DNA of 64,000 bases from Lachnospiraceae bacterium (GTDB lineage Bacteria > Bacillota > Clostridia > Lachnospirales > Lachnospiraceae), in NCBI GenBank assembly GCA_900753305.1, contig CAADYR010000170.1, positions 1-64,000 of the forward strand. The letters run 5' to 3'. A program made the position numbers and the translations under genes. The notes beneath the pieces are model-generated. The model searched no databases. It saw only the letters and a list, made by a program, of their open reading frames with translations, and was not told the DNA's origin. Below are positions 8,840-18,689 of this stretch, piece by piece; position 1 is the stretch's first letter; each line of letters starts with the position of its first letter.

Positions 8840-9670
8840 TTAAATATCTAACGTTTTATGTGCATTTTCCACTGTTTGTGCAATCAATTGTGCATACTCT
8901 TCATGTGGAAGCTGATCATGCTCCTTTGTATCTGAAGTTTTATATATATGCAACAAATATTCAATATTTCCTTCCGGTCCTCGAATGGGTGAATAATCAA
9001 GGTTCAGTATTTCAAATCCTATGCTGACTGCATAATCCATTACCATTTCTATCACTTCAACATGGACCGCCGGATCTCTGACAACGCCTTTTTTACCCAC
9101 TTTCTCCTTACCGGCTTCAAACTGTGGTTTGATCAGACATACCATCTGCGCATCCGTCTTAAGCAGGTTATATGCCGGTCCCAGTATCTTGGTCAGTGAA
9201 ATAAAAGATACATCAACAGACGCAAAATCCAGATCATCCTGAATATCATCCCGTACCATATAGCGGAAATTTGTCTTTTCCATACATACAACGCGTTCAT
9301 CATTGCGTAACTTCCACGCAAGCTGTCCATGTCCTACATCTACAGAGTACACTTTCACAGCACCATTCTGAAGCATACAGTCAGTAAACCCACCTGTAGA
9401 TGCTCCTATATCCATGCACACTTTACCTTCTAATGAAATATCAAACTGTTTCATAGCCTTGGCTAACTTCAGTCCGCCCCTGCTAACATAGGGTAATGTG
9501 TTTCCTCTCACTTCCAGATTTGATATCTTTGTCTCATCAAACATGGCTCCGGCCTTATCTTCTTTCTGATCGTTCACATAGACACAGCCTGCCATAATAA
9601 CTGCTTTTGCTTTTTCACGCGATTCTGCAAGTCCTCTGCGTACCAGCAAAACATCCAAACGTTCCTTCAT
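8840..9670 (-). CDS. tlyA: TlyA family rRNA 2'-O-methyltransferase / hemolysin-like protein
   Basis: 276 residues. An N-terminal S4 RNA-binding domain (RLDVLLVRRGLAESREKAK) is joined to an FtsJ-like methyltransferase domain with the SAM-binding motif DIGASTGGFTDCML at about residues 80-95. TlyA proteins methylate ribosomal RNA, as in the mycobacterial protein behind capreomycin sensitivity. The position between dxs and nadK is the standard one in Firmicutes. The gap to dxs is 26 bases, so it is probably in the same transcript. Confidence 0.93.
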   Translation of the reverse strand: MKERLDVLLVRRGLAESREKAKAVIMAGCVYVNDQKEDKAGAMFDETKISNLEVRGNTLPYVSRGGLKLAKAMKQFDISLEGKVCMDIGASTGGFTDCMLQNGAVKVYSVDVGHGQLAWKLRNDERVVCMEKTNFRYMVRDDIQDDLDFASVDVSFISLTKILGPAYNLLKTDAQMVCLIKPQFEAGKEKVGKKGVVRDPAVHVEVIEMVMDYAVSIGFEILNLDYSPIRGPEGNIEYLLHIYKTSDTKEHDQLPHEEYAQLIAQTVENAHKTLDI

Positions 9671-9696
9671 TCAGCTACCAAGCCTTTCTCACTTCT

Positions 9697-11559
9697 CTAT
9701 TTTCTCTGCAGTTTTTCTTCAATTCTACATTGTATGGAATATGCATCTATTCCTACTTCTTCCCGTAAAATATCTACATTACCATGTTCTACATATTCAT
9801 CGGGAATACTGATCGTCAGCAATTCACCCTGATATCCACTTTCATCCAGATAATCCCTGACTTTTTCACCAAATCCACCACTGGCTACATTTTCTTCCAT
9901 AGTAACGATCAGTGAATGATCCTGTGATGCTTCATCGAGGATTTCTGTGTCTATGGGTTTTACAAATCTGGCATTGATAATACTGCAGGCATAGCCTTTT
10001 AACTGTAGGGCTTCTCTTACTGCAAGTGCAGTCTTGACCATGCTGCCAACTGCCACCAGTGCAATGTCCTTTTCTCTATATATCCATTCACCCATCCCCA
10101 ATATAATAGGTTCACGATGTTCCCTGAGTCCATCAAAAGCTTCGCCTCTTGGATATCTGAGTGCAATTGGTCCCTGAAAATTAATTGCAAACTTAAGCAT
10201 ATCCGATAATTCCCATTTATTTTTGGGCGCCATGATATGCATATTAGGAATAGAAGACAAAAAGGAAAGATCAAAAATTCCCTGATGTGTTTCTCCGTCA
10301 CTTCCAACCAGTCCTGCTCTGTCAATCGCAAAGACAACCGGCAGATTCTGAATACAGACATCATGAAGAATCTGATCATAAGCCCTTTGCAGGAAAGAAG
10401 AATAAATTGCTACCACCGGTTTTAATCCTCCTGCTGCAAGTCCCGCTGCAAAAGTAACCGCATGTTCTTCTGCAATCCCTACATCAAAAAAACGCTCCGG
10501 ATACATATTTCTAAACCGCTTCAAACCCGTTCCATCAGGCATTGCGGCAGTAATTGCTACAATGTTTTCATTTCTGTCGCCAAGTTTACACATGACAGTA
10601 GAAAATACATCTGTATAATTTGATTTCGTTTTCTGCTTGAGTGGAAGTCCAGTCTCAATGTCAAAAGGTTCAGCACCATGGAATCTGGCAGGATGACGTT
10701 CTGCGGGGATAAATCCCTTACCTTTATGTGTGATCACATGCACCAGAACTGCTGATTTTACACGTTTAGCTTCTCTGAACACTTTCATCATCGCCTGTAT
10801 ATTATGTCCATCTACAGGTCCCAGATAAGTGATACCCATATCTTCAAAGAACATACCAGGAATCACAAGCTGCTTTACGGAACTTTTGGCACGACGGATA
10901 CTCTCGACAATGGGCTCTCCAATTCTGGTATCTTTAAGCGAATTATAAATTCCTTCTTTGATATCCAGATATTTATCTGCTGTTCTGATATTATTAAGGT
11001 ACTTGGATACTCCACCTACATTTTCTGAAATGGACATATTATTATCATTAAGTACAATTATAAAATTACTCTTCATACGTGCTGCATTATTAAGTGCTTC
11101 ATATGCCATACCGCCAGTTAAAGAACCATCTCCGATTACAGAAACAACGGTATGATCCTGATGCATAATATCTCTGGCTTTTACCATGCCAAGTCCAGCC
11201 GATATAGAAGTTGAGCTGTGCCCCGTATCAAAGCAATCACAATCACTTTCTTTCCTCTTGGGAAATCCGCTCATACCACCATATTTACGCAGATTTTCGA
11301 ATCCTGATTTTCTTCCGGTAAGTATTTTATGTGTATATGATTGATGTCCTACATCCCATATAATCTTGTCTTCCGGTAAATTCAAACTCAAATGAAGCGC
11401 CATGGTCAATTCCACAGCGCCTAAATTAGAGCCAAGATGTCCACCTGTCACACTTATCTTGTGAATCAGGAACTGCCGAATTTCTTCTGCCAGAAGATTC
11501 CATTCTTCCGGCGGCACTTTCTTAATATCATTTTCTTTTTCTATTGTCTCTAATATCAT
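9697..11559 (-). CDS. dxs: 1-deoxy-D-xylulose-5-phosphate synthase
   Basis: 620 residues. It condenses pyruvate and glyceraldehyde 3-phosphate with thiamine diphosphate, the first step of the MEP isoprenoid pathway. The thiamine diphosphate motif (GDGSLTGGMAYEALNNA, about residues 142-158), the HQSYTHKILTGR segment and the transketolase pyrimidine-binding region (DRAGLVGSDGETHQG) are intact. It lies 28 bases after ispA, which uses the products of the same pathway. Confidence 0.97.
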   Translation of the reverse strand: MILETIEKENDIKKVPPEEWNLLAEEIRQFLIHKISVTGGHLGSNLGAVELTMALHLSLNLPEDKIIWDVGHQSYTHKILTGRKSGFENLRKYGGMSGFPKRKESDCDCFDTGHSSTSISAGLGMVKARDIMHQDHTVVSVIGDGSLTGGMAYEALNNAARMKSNFIIVLNDNNMSISENVGGVSKYLNNIRTADKYLDIKEGIYNSLKDTRIGEPIVESIRRAKSSVKQLVIPGMFFEDMGITYLGPVDGHNIQAMMKVFREAKRVKSAVLVHVITHKGKGFIPAERHPARFHGAEPFDIETGLPLKQKTKSNYTDVFSTVMCKLGDRNENIVAITAAMPDGTGLKRFRNMYPERFFDVGIAEEHAVTFAAGLAAGGLKPVVAIYSSFLQRAYDQILHDVCIQNLPVVFAIDRAGLVGSDGETHQGIFDLSFLSSIPNMHIMAPKNKWELSDMLKFAINFQGPIALRYPRGEAFDGLREHREPIILGMGEWIYREKDIALVAVGSMVKTALAVREALQLKGYACSIINARFVKPIDTEILDEASQDHSLIVTMEENVASGGFGEKVRDYLDESGYQGELLTISIPDEYVEHGNVDILREEVGIDAYSIQCRIEEKLQRK

Positions 11560-11587
11560 CTGACTAGCTCCTTTTGAAGTCTCAGTT

Positions 11588-12481
11588 CTACTTCTGTCTT
11601 GTGACCAGACTTGTGATCAGTTCCATAAGAAAATCGTTGGTATAACCCATGTTACGTATAGTATCCACTGCATGTTCTGACAATTCACGCTGTTCTTTCT
11701 GTGCTTCATCCAGTCCTTTTAATGTAACATACGTAGTTTTATGATTCTTGGCATCACTTCCGATTGGTTTGCCAAGCATCTCCAATGTACTGGTCACATC
11801 CAGAATATCATCCTGAATCTGGAATGCAATTCCTATCTCGTACGCTGCCTTTTCTACTTCTGCAATCTGTCTGTCATCTGCTCCTGCAAGAATTGCCCCG
11901 ATCATCATTGCTGCTTCGATCAATGCAGATGTTTTATGTGCATGAATGAACATCAAATGTTCCTGGGTTACTTTATCTCCAAGATTTTCTGCTTCTATAT
12001 CCGCAGTCTGTCCACCGATCATTCCATAAATTCCTGCTTTACGTGCCAAAACAGTTAATGCCTGTGCCTTGCTTTGCGCATTTCCATCCATTTCAAAGCT
12101 CTTAAGTGCTGTCTCAAATGCATAATTAAGTAAGCCATCCCCTGCCAAGATTGCCATTGCTTCTCCATATACAACGTGTGTAGTCTTACGTCCTCTTCGA
12201 TATTCATCATTATCCATAGCGGGCAGATCATCATGTACCAGAGAATATGTATGGATCATCTCTATCGCAGCCATAAATGGTTCGATTTCCTTCCCCTGTC
12301 CACCAAATAATCTGTATGTTTCTTCCATTAACATTGGACGCAGTCTCTTACCACCTGCAAGAACACTGTAATTCATTGCTTCGATTACGCTTTTCTGCCA
12401 TCCTTCCTCGTTTGGAAGATATTCTTGCAGAATTGTTTCAATATGCTCCACTCTGTTCTGTAACTCTTCTTTAAAATTCAT
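11588..12481 (-). CDS. ispA: Polyprenyl (farnesyl/geranylgeranyl) diphosphate synthase
   Basis: 297 residues from the ATG at 12481; an earlier GTG at 12493 is less likely. It performs head-to-tail condensation of isopentenyl diphosphate with allylic diphosphates. The first aspartate-rich motif is in HDDLPAMDNDEYRRGR and the second in FQIQDDILDV. The KTS motif and length fit a short-chain (C15-C20) synthase. The start overlaps the 3' end of xseB by about 11 bases, suggesting translational coupling in an xseA-xseB-ispA-dxs operon. Confidence 0.94.
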   Translation of the reverse strand: MNFKEELQNRVEHIETILQEYLPNEEGWQKSVIEAMNYSVLAGGKRLRPMLMEETYRLFGGQGKEIEPFMAAIEMIHTYSLVHDDLPAMDNDEYRRGRKTTHVVYGEAMAILAGDGLLNYAFETALKSFEMDGNAQSKAQALTVLARKAGIYGMIGGQTADIEAENLGDKVTQEHLMFIHAHKTSALIEAAMMIGAILAGADDRQIAEVEKAAYEIGIAFQIQDDILDVTSTLEMLGKPIGSDAKNHKTTYVTLKGLDEAQKEQRELSEHAVDTIRNMGYTNDFLMELITSLVTRQK

Positions 12482-12680
12482 CCAGCTCACCATTTTCGTT
12501 TAATTTGAGTACTTCTTTCTCAACCCTGTCGATCCTGCTATTGCAGGTCTGTACCAGTTTCATGCCTTCTTTATATATTTTAAAAGAATCTTCCAGTGAA
12601 ATGTCATCTCTTTCGAGCTGGCTGATAGACTCTTCCAGTTTTTCAAATAATTGTTCAAGCGTGGTTTCCTTAGATGCCAT
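12471..12680 (-). CDS. xseB: Exodeoxyribonuclease VII small subunit
   Basis: 69 residues, typical XseB size. It is largely helical, with the family core LEQLFEKLEESISQLERDDISLEDSFKIYKEGMKL shortened here to its ends LEQLFEKLEE and SFKIYKEGMKL. Its start overlaps the xseA stop by 11 bases and its stop overlaps the ispA start, so the three are translationally coupled. It pairs with XseA to form the single-strand-specific exonuclease VII. Confidence 0.93.
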   Translation of the reverse strand: MASKETTLEQLFEKLEESISQLERDDISLEDSFKIYKEGMKLVQTCNSRIDRVEKEVLKLNENGELDEF

Positions 12681-13881
12681 AGTCTGTCTCCTCTATCTCC
12701 ATGGTCTTTGCCAGTATTCTGCCGTTTATCAGATGTATATTTATTTCATCTCCCCGGCTTACCTGTGCTACATCATTAATTACCTGCCCTTGTCCATTTT
12801 CAACAAAAGCGTAGCCCTGACCTAATTTATCCAAAGGGGACAATCCCTTCAGCTTCTCGATATAAATGGCAAGTTGATGCTTCCGGTCTGTCAACTGCCG
12901 CTTCATAAGAAATTCCAGTTTATCCTCCAGCTTCATGCAATATGTCCTCTTATCCTGTAACTGATTGGAAGGACTCAGATAGCGAAGCTGCATTTTAAAA
13001 GATCCTAATTTATTCTGTTCTCTCTCTAACTGTTTGTGCATGTACAGATTCAATGTGTCCCGATATCCTGCAATCTGCCTCATAAGCAATTCATATTCAT
13101 AAACTGCAAGTTCAGCCGCAGCCGATGGCGTCGGTGCTCTTTTATCGGATACGAAATCAATTATTGTAGTATCTGTTTCATGTCCTACTGCTGATATGAT
13201 CGGTACTGTACAGTCAAATACTGCCTGTGCCACTTCTTTCTCATTAAAAGCCCACAGATCTTCTATTGATCCTCCGCCTCTGCCAACGATCATAACATCA
13301 ACGCCAAGCTGTTCCAGTGCACGGATTCCATTGACAATGCTGGCTGGTGCCTGATCTCCCTGTACAATGGCCGGGTAAAGAATGATCTGTATATAAGGGT
13401 TGCGTCTTTTGGCAATATTGATAATATCCCTGACTGCTGCGCCTGTAGGTGCCGTTACAACTCCAAGCGTCTTAATGTATTTAGGAATTGCCTGCTTATA
13501 CTCAGATGCGAACATCCCCATTTCTTCCAGTTCTTTTTTCAGTTGCTCATACTTTTCATATAAAAGCCCTGTACCATCCAGAATGATTTCTTTCGCATAG
13601 AGTTGATACTTTCCATCTCTTTCATATACGTCAATGGTACCGCCAACCACTACCCTTTGCCCTTCCCTTAGCTGAAAGGAAAGACCGGAGCGATTGCCGG
13701 CAAACATTACGCAGGCTATAGTTCCTTTTTCATCCTTCAGGGTAAAATATATATGTCCCGAAGAATGATATTTACAGTTGCTTACCTCACCTTTTACATA
13801 TACCAGCCGCAAAAGGTAATCTTGTGTAAACATGTTTTTGATGTAAGAATTGATCTGTGCAACCGTATATATGTTACGCAT
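12670..13881 (-). CDS. xseA: Exodeoxyribonuclease VII large subunit
   Basis: 403 residues from the ATG at 13881, chosen because GAGG lies six bases upstream; the open frame extends five codons further. An N-terminal OB-fold domain (about residues 1-100) is followed by the catalytic domain with VGRGGGSIEDLWAFNE and a C-terminal coiled-coil region that binds XseB. It degrades single-stranded DNA in both directions. It starts 7 bases after the nusB stop. Confidence 0.95.
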   Translation of the reverse strand: MRNIYTVAQINSYIKNMFTQDYLLRLVYVKGEVSNCKYHSSGHIYFTLKDEKGTIACVMFAGNRSGLSFQLREGQRVVVGGTIDVYERDGKYQLYAKEIILDGTGLLYEKYEQLKKELEEMGMFASEYKQAIPKYIKTLGVVTAPTGAAVRDIINIAKRRNPYIQIILYPAIVQGDQAPASIVNGIRALEQLGVDVMIVGRGGGSIEDLWAFNEKEVAQAVFDCTVPIISAVGHETDTTIIDFVSDKRAPTPSAAAELAVYEYELLMRQIAGYRDTLNLYMHKQLEREQNKLGSFKMQLRYLSPSNQLQDKRTYCMKLEDKLEFLMKRQLTDRKHQLAIYIEKLKGLSPLDKLGQGYAFVENGQGQVINDVAQVSRGDEINIHLINGRILAKTMEIEETDYGI

Positions 13882-13888
13882 GCTGACC

Positions 13889-14287
13889 TCACACAAATTT
13901 AGCTAAAACACCATTTACAAAGCCGGCAGATTCCTCCTGTCCAAATTTCTTGGCCAGTTCTACAGCTTCATTGATCGCTACACCTGTAGGTACATCATCG
14001 TCAAACTTGATCTCATATACGGCTAATCGAAGGATGGTCAAATCTACTTTACCCATTCTTTCGGTCGTCCATCCTTTGGCTTCCTTATTGATCATGCCAT
14101 CTATCTCATCAAGCTTTGCCAAAATCTTATTACTCTTGTCAGAAATATACGCCTCATTTTCAGGCTTCATTTCAAGCTCATAATCTTCAAAAAACAGTTT
14201 TGCCTGTTCAGGCAACTCCTCTTTATCATAGAATTCTGCTCTGAATATTAATTTGAATATCTGTTCTCTAAGCTCTCTTCTGCTCAT
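13889..14287 (-). CDS. nusB: Transcription antitermination factor NusB
   Basis: 132 residues, all-helical. The opening MSRRELREQIFKLIF and the closing AIAVELAKKFG-like segment (NEAVELAKKFGQEESAGFVNGVLAK) are characteristic. It binds boxA RNA together with S10 in rRNA antitermination. It lies between the Asp23-family gene and xseA, the normal Clostridia order. Confidence 0.95.
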   Translation of the reverse strand: MSRRELREQIFKLIFRAEFYDKEELPEQAKLFFEDYELEMKPENEAYISDKSNKILAKLDEIDGMINKEAKGWTTERMGKVDLTILRLAVYEIKFDDDVPTGVAINEAVELAKKFGQEESAGFVNGVLAKFV

Positions 14288-14339
14288 TCACTCTAACGTA
14301 CCTTTCCAGTATCTGAAACTAATGTCACAAATACCATAT

Positions 14340-14726
14340 TTATTTATTATCTGCCATTTCAATGCCAACAATTCTAATATTGACATCTGCAACTTCGAGT
14401 CCTGTCATTGTTTCAATTGCACTCTTTACCTTTTCCTGAACCTTATTGCAGGTAGCCGGGATATTATATCCATACTCCAGTGTAACAGCCAGATCAGCTG
14501 AAACTGTCTTGTCAAGGATATCTACCTTAACACCTTTGGTCAATTTCTTCATACCAACCTTGCCCATTAATTCATTGGTAATATTACCTGCCATAGCGCT
14601 TACACCATCAACTTCTGTTGCTGCAAGGCTTGCAATCATAGCTACCACATCATTTGCAATTTTTACAGTACCGAACTCATCACCATTTTCCAATACTAAT
14701 GTACCTTTTTCCATTTCTTTTTCCAT
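14340..14726 (-). CDS. Asp23/Gls24 family envelope stress protein
   Basis: 128 residues with the Asp23/Gls24 fold, including VEVDGVSAMAGN-like (ATEVDGVSAMAGN) and LEYGYNIPATCNKVQEKVKSAIE-type segments. Family members are associated with the cell envelope and are induced by alkaline or general stress; those upstream of nusB in Firmicutes are often called YqhY. A strong AGGAGG site lies 8 bases before the ATG. Confidence 0.92.
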   Translation of the reverse strand: MEKEMEKGTLVLENGDEFGTVKIANDVVAMIASLAATEVDGVSAMAGNITNELMGKVGMKKLTKGVKVDILDKTVSADLAVTLEYGYNIPATCNKVQEKVKSAIETMTGLEVADVNIRIVGIEMADNK

Positions 14727-14739
14727 GAGTCACAACCTC

Positions 14740-14785
14740 CTGTATTATACTTTATTTATCATTATACCCTTATTTATCATTTTTG
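14740..14785 (-). promoter_or_regulatory. Promoter region of the Asp23-like gene with tandem near-repeat
   Basis: The 68-base gap upstream of the Asp23-like gene contains two near-identical AT-rich units (TATACTTTATTTATCAT and TATACCCTTATTTATCAT as read on the plus strand). Each supplies a TATAAT-like box on the minus strand. A TAGGCA, 17-bp spacer, TATAAT combination is the best match. Confidence 0.4.
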
Positions 14786-14794
14786 CCTACTTAA

Positions 14795-16027
14795 TTATAG
14801 CCAAAAACTGATTGTTAATTGTGTAGGATTTACCGTATATGCTATAGAACCGCCTTCACTTCCCAGGAATCTGAACACTTCCTGTTCCTCTATCAGCCTG
14901 TTCTGCACCTCAGAATAGACTTGTGCGTCACAGCATTTCATTGTTATATAGGATGATCCATTCATAATAGCATTCTGAAAGATCATTTTGATCATATCTT
15001 CATTGTAACTGTTCAGATACAACCCTTCATGGACATAATAATTATCCTCAACAGCAGTGCATTGCGGCACGGGCATATTATCATCCAGTTGATGTGTTTT
15101 AAAAAGTTCCTGTGTCGTTACAAGAAAATAATCATAATTAATAGCAGGAATCGGCCCCGCTTGTCCTGTTCCATCATCCGCCTGACTGTAAGATGCATCT
15201 CCCCACGTTGGATCCAGATAATAGTAAGCATTATTTACCCTGACAAGATTCCAGGCATGTCCTTCTCCGTTCGTGTAACCGGTTACCAGTACTGCCTGTA
15301 TTCCTTTTTTTTGAAGTAAATACTGCATTGCCTTGGCATATCCCTGACATACAGACCGTCCCTGTAAAAAGACTGACTGTATATTCTGGTTATTTGCAGC
15401 ATTACTGTCATATTCCGTGGATGTGATCAATGCATCATACAGATACCTTACTATTGTATATTGATCTGTAATCTGCTCTAATGGAGCAGTCATATTATTC
15501 ACTGCGTCATCTATCTGGCGGGCTGTCTGCTGCATCATATCACGGGACATGGAATATGAACCTGTAAAAGTCAGTTCCGTAAGTACACCTGCTGTCGTAT
15601 ACTTTGTATACTGATAACCCTCCACATAAAACAATTCCGGATGATCAGCCAATACATACTGAAATACCCGGTTCAATTGTTCTGTATCCAGCGTAGATAC
15701 TTTCGCATCCGTTTTCATATCCGCAAGCGCATGCCAGATTTCAAGATATAATCTTTGTTCCTCTTTATCAAGCGTATGATACGCATAATAAATATCCGAT
15801 AATGTCTCTGATTCTGTTTCTACAGAACTCTCTGTACTTTGCTGCGTTTCCTGTTCCTGTCCGGATTCCGTTTCCTGTACATGACTGTATTCATCCTGCG
15901 CCTGCTGCACATAATCATTCAGTTGATTTTGTATATTCTGCTGAACATCTGCTTCAGAACAGCCTGCAAAATGAAAACAACAGAATAGTATTATAAAAAT
16001 AACATTTGCTTTTTTAATTACGTCCAA
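14795..16027 (-). CDS. Lipoprotein with transglutaminase-like domain
   Basis: 410 residues. An N-terminal signal ends in a lipobox (FAGC, Cys at about residue 23), so the protein is predicted to be membrane-anchored outside the cell. Residues 30-75 are Glu/Gln/Ser-rich linker. The transglutaminase-like core has a Cys/His/Asp triad: Cys in GRSVCQGYAKAMQYL, His in GHAWNLV, Asp in YYLDPTWGD. Such domains usually act as cysteine peptidases or are of unknown function; no substrate is evident. The only start giving the signal peptide is a TTG that overlaps the last 14 bases of prfC, with a weak distant AGGGG, so expression may depend on prfC translation. Confidence 0.8.
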   Translation of the reverse strand: MDVIKKANVIFIILFCCFHFAGCSEADVQQNIQNQLNDYVQQAQDEYSHVQETESGQEQETQQSTESSVETESETLSDIYYAYHTLDKEEQRLYLEIWHALADMKTDAKVSTLDTEQLNRVFQYVLADHPELFYVEGYQYTKYTTAGVLTELTFTGSYSMSRDMMQQTARQIDDAVNNMTAPLEQITDQYTIVRYLYDALITSTEYDSNAANNQNIQSVFLQGRSVCQGYAKAMQYLLQKKGIQAVLVTGYTNGEGHAWNLVRVNNAYYYLDPTWGDASYSQADDGTGQAGPIPAINYDYFLVTTQELFKTHQLDDNMPVPQCTAVEDNYYVHEGLYLNSYNEDMIKMIFQNAIMNGSSYITMKCCDAQVYSEVQNRLIEEQEVFRFLGSEGGSIAYTVNPTQLTISFWL

Positions 16028-17609
16028 ATTCAGATAAGATCAGCCCCTTATTTCTGTCAACGGTCATTCCGATACTCCACTGATTTACAAACAGTAACAA
16101 TGGATTACCCTTAAGATCCTGTATCTTCTTCATATCTGAAGTTCCTGTTAATTTATTCAGATCAATCTCTTCTTTGTTCTCTATCCAGCGGATATATTCA
16201 TAAGGAAGTGGTTCCAGACGAATCTCTACATTGTATTCATTTTCAAGTCTGTACTTCAGTACGTCAAATTGCAGGACGCCGACTACTCCGACTATGATTT
16301 CCTCCATACCTGTATTGAATTCCTGGAATATCTGAATAGCACCTTCCTGTGCGATCTGATTGATTCCCTTTACAAACTGCTTACGCTTCATGGTATCCAT
16401 CTGTCTGACACGGGCAAAATGTTCCGGTGCAAATGTAGGTATTCCTTCATAACATATGTTATCTTTTGGCATACATACTGTATCTCCGATTGAGAAAATA
16501 CCCGGATCAAATACACCTATGATATCTCCTGCATAAGCCTCACTCAATATCTTACGTTCATCTGCCATGATCTGCTGCGGCTGGGAAAGTCTCATTACTT
16601 TACCGCCCTGTACATGCTTCACTTCTTCTCCGGCATCAAATTTACCCGAACAGATACGCATAAATGCAATTCTGTCTCGATGTGCCTTATTCATATTCGC
16701 CTGGATTTTGAATACGAACGCTGAGAACTGGTTGTCCACAGGATCGATGGTCTTTCCCTGAGAAATTCTTGGAAGTGGAGTCGTAGCCATCTTCAGGAAA
16801 TTCTGCAAAAATACTTCCACACCAAAATTTGTCAGAGCTGAACCAAAAAATACAGGAGTCAATTTACCACGTCTGACTTCATCCAAGTCAAACTCCGCAC
16901 TCGCACCATCAAGAAGATCTATCTCATCCCTTAAAGTTGCAAGTGCTTCCTCTCCAATATTAGCCAAAAGAGCCGCTTCATCATCCATGGAGATCACTGT
17001 TGTTTCTCCTTCTTTTGTACCCTTTTCCGTATCAGAAAATGTCAGGACATGATTCTCATGTCTGTCATACACACCTTTAAAACGCTTACCTGAACCAATT
17101 GGCCAATTAACGGGACAAGTTGCGATTCCAAGTTCTTTTTCAATTTCATCCAACAATTCAAAGGTATCATTGGCATCTCTGTCCATCTTATTAATAAAGG
17201 TAAAAATAGGAATTCCTCTCATACCACAGACTTTAAACAGCTTTCTGGTCTGTGCCTCAACACCTTTGGATGCATCAATTACCATAACAGCTGAATCGGC
17301 TGCCATCAAAGTTCTATAGGTATCTTCTGAGAAGTCCTGATGTCCTGGCGTATCCAGGATGTTAATGCAGTAACCATCATAGTTGAACTGTAATACAGAG
17401 GAAGTAACTGAGATACCTCTCTCCTTTTCAATCTCCATCCAGTCTGACACTGCATGTCGCGCTGTTGCTTTACCTTTTACGCTGCCTGCAAGATTAATTG
17501 CTCCTCCGTATAATAAAAACTTCTCCGTTAAGGTTGTCTTACCTGCATCAGGATGCGAAATAATGGCAAAAGTTCTCCTCTTATTTATTTCCTCTGCAAT
17601 ATTACTCAC
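16014..17609 (-). CDS. prfC: Peptide chain release factor 3 (RF3)
   Basis: 531 residues from the GTG at 17609, which has GGAGG eight bases upstream and gives the normal RF3 N-terminus (SNIAEEINKRRTFAIISHPD). The open frame extends 25 codons further to 17684. The GTPase motifs are intact: HPDAGKTTLTEK (G1), DTPGHQDFSEDTYR (G3) and INKMDRD (G4). RF3 recycles RF1 and RF2 from the ribosome after termination. It is the first gene of the minus-strand housekeeping run; about 200 bases upstream hold promoter-like sequence. Confidence 0.95.
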   Translation of the reverse strand: MSNIAEEINKRRTFAIISHPDAGKTTLTEKFLLYGGAINLAGSVKGKATARHAVSDWMEIEKERGISVTSSVLQFNYDGYCINILDTPGHQDFSEDTYRTLMAADSAVMVIDASKGVEAQTRKLFKVCGMRGIPIFTFINKMDRDANDTFELLDEIEKELGIATCPVNWPIGSGKRFKGVYDRHENHVLTFSDTEKGTKEGETTVISMDDEAALLANIGEEALATLRDEIDLLDGASAEFDLDEVRRGKLTPVFFGSALTNFGVEVFLQNFLKMATTPLPRISQGKTIDPVDNQFSAFVFKIQANMNKAHRDRIAFMRICSGKFDAGEEVKHVQGGKVMRLSQPQQIMADERKILSEAYAGDIIGVFDPGIFSIGDTVCMPKDNICYEGIPTFAPEHFARVRQMDTMKRKQFVKGINQIAQEGAIQIFQEFNTGMEEIIVGVVGVLQFDVLKYRLENEYNVEIRLEPLPYEYIRWIENKEEIDLNKLTGTSDMKKIQDLKGNPLLLFVNQWSIGMTVDRNKGLILSEFGRN

Positions 17610-17807
17610 TTGTATATCCTCCGTCATTATGTGGTCAATTGTCTTAGCGTATATATAAGCCGGAAGATACAGATCCGATGGCATCTACTCTCTTTTTCCA
17701 AAGGATACCGCATCTTCCACGGGTCAATACGCTATTATGACACTTTAGTATAGCACAAGTCGTATAAAAAGACACCAAATTTTTGTCAATTTAAAAATAT
17801 TTTACTA

Positions 17808-18647
17808 TTAAGGATTTACTCCTGATACTGTAATGATAATATTTTCCGGTGAAATATCCGTTTTTCTCTGCACGATATCCATGATCTGAGCTGTCTGAGC
17901 ATCTGTAAGACTGACTGCATTGACCATAACATCAACTGTTCCATCATTAATACTGACAACAGTTTCCGTATAACCTTTGGCTTCCAGAAGCATCTGAGCA
18001 TCTGTTTCTTTCTGTGCTGTCTGTGTCATTGCCAGCATACTGTCAACTGCATCCTGTTTTGCTGCCTCAGACAGATTTTCATTATTGATGATTTCCAGAA
18101 GGGTTGCTTTATTCTTTGCCATGGTCTGCTCTTTTAAAAGCCTTGCCCCATCCAACGTGGAAACTGCTGTAGTACTTGTAAATACTGCCTCTCCAGGAAC
18201 CTCCGCTTCCGCACCTGCCGTATCGACATCATCTGCACTTGCACTTAATACACCATGATCAACAGAAGTACTGTCTACAGCCAGAGAGTCATCACTGTTC
18301 CCCTCAATCTGCATATTTTCACTTAAATAATCTGCTGTATGTGATGCATCATCTGTGTCAAGGCTTGCAATATCCGTATAATCTCTGATCGTTCCATCTG
18401 TATCTTCCTGTAATGAGATCGCATACATATCTTCATCTGAAATATCAGCCATTTCATAAGTTAATTTACTGTCATTTCCATCTGTAGAAAGGAAGTCTTC
18501 TTCTCCTATCCTGGCACCTGCAAAGTTCAAATAGCCTGCTACCGCTATCATAATTGCCAATGCTGTGATCATGACCTGATTCTTTTTAAATATTCTTTTC
18601 ACCAAAACCATATCCTTCCTATGATTTTTCTTTACTACTCTTATCAT
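17808..18647 (-). CDS. spoIIIAH: Stage III sporulation protein AH
   Basis: 279 residues. One N-terminal membrane segment (about residues 27-42) is followed by a long acidic linker (about 50-160) and a C-terminal domain (about 170-279) of the SpoIIIAH/YscJ-like fold that forms the mother-cell ring of the forespore channel. The linker is much longer than in Bacillus. Start choice is uncertain: ATG at 18647 has GAGG six bases upstream, while a TTG at 18605 has a better AGGAAGG. It is the last gene of the spoIIIA operon. Confidence 0.92.
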   Translation of the reverse strand: MIRVVKKNHRKDMVLVKRIFKKNQVMITALAIMIAVAGYLNFAGARIGEEDFLSTDGNDSKLTYEMADISDEDMYAISLQEDTDGTIRDYTDIASLDTDDASHTADYLSENMQIEGNSDDSLAVDSTSVDHGVLSASADDVDTAGAEAEVPGEAVFTSTTAVSTLDGARLLKEQTMAKNKATLLEIINNENLSEAAKQDAVDSMLAMTQTAQKETDAQMLLEAKGYTETVVSINDGTVDVMVNAVSLTDAQTAQIMDIVQRKTDISPENIIITVSGVNP

Positions 18648-18689
18648 ATTCTACCTCTAGCCGTGTTAGTACCGATTGATTGTCCTTTT

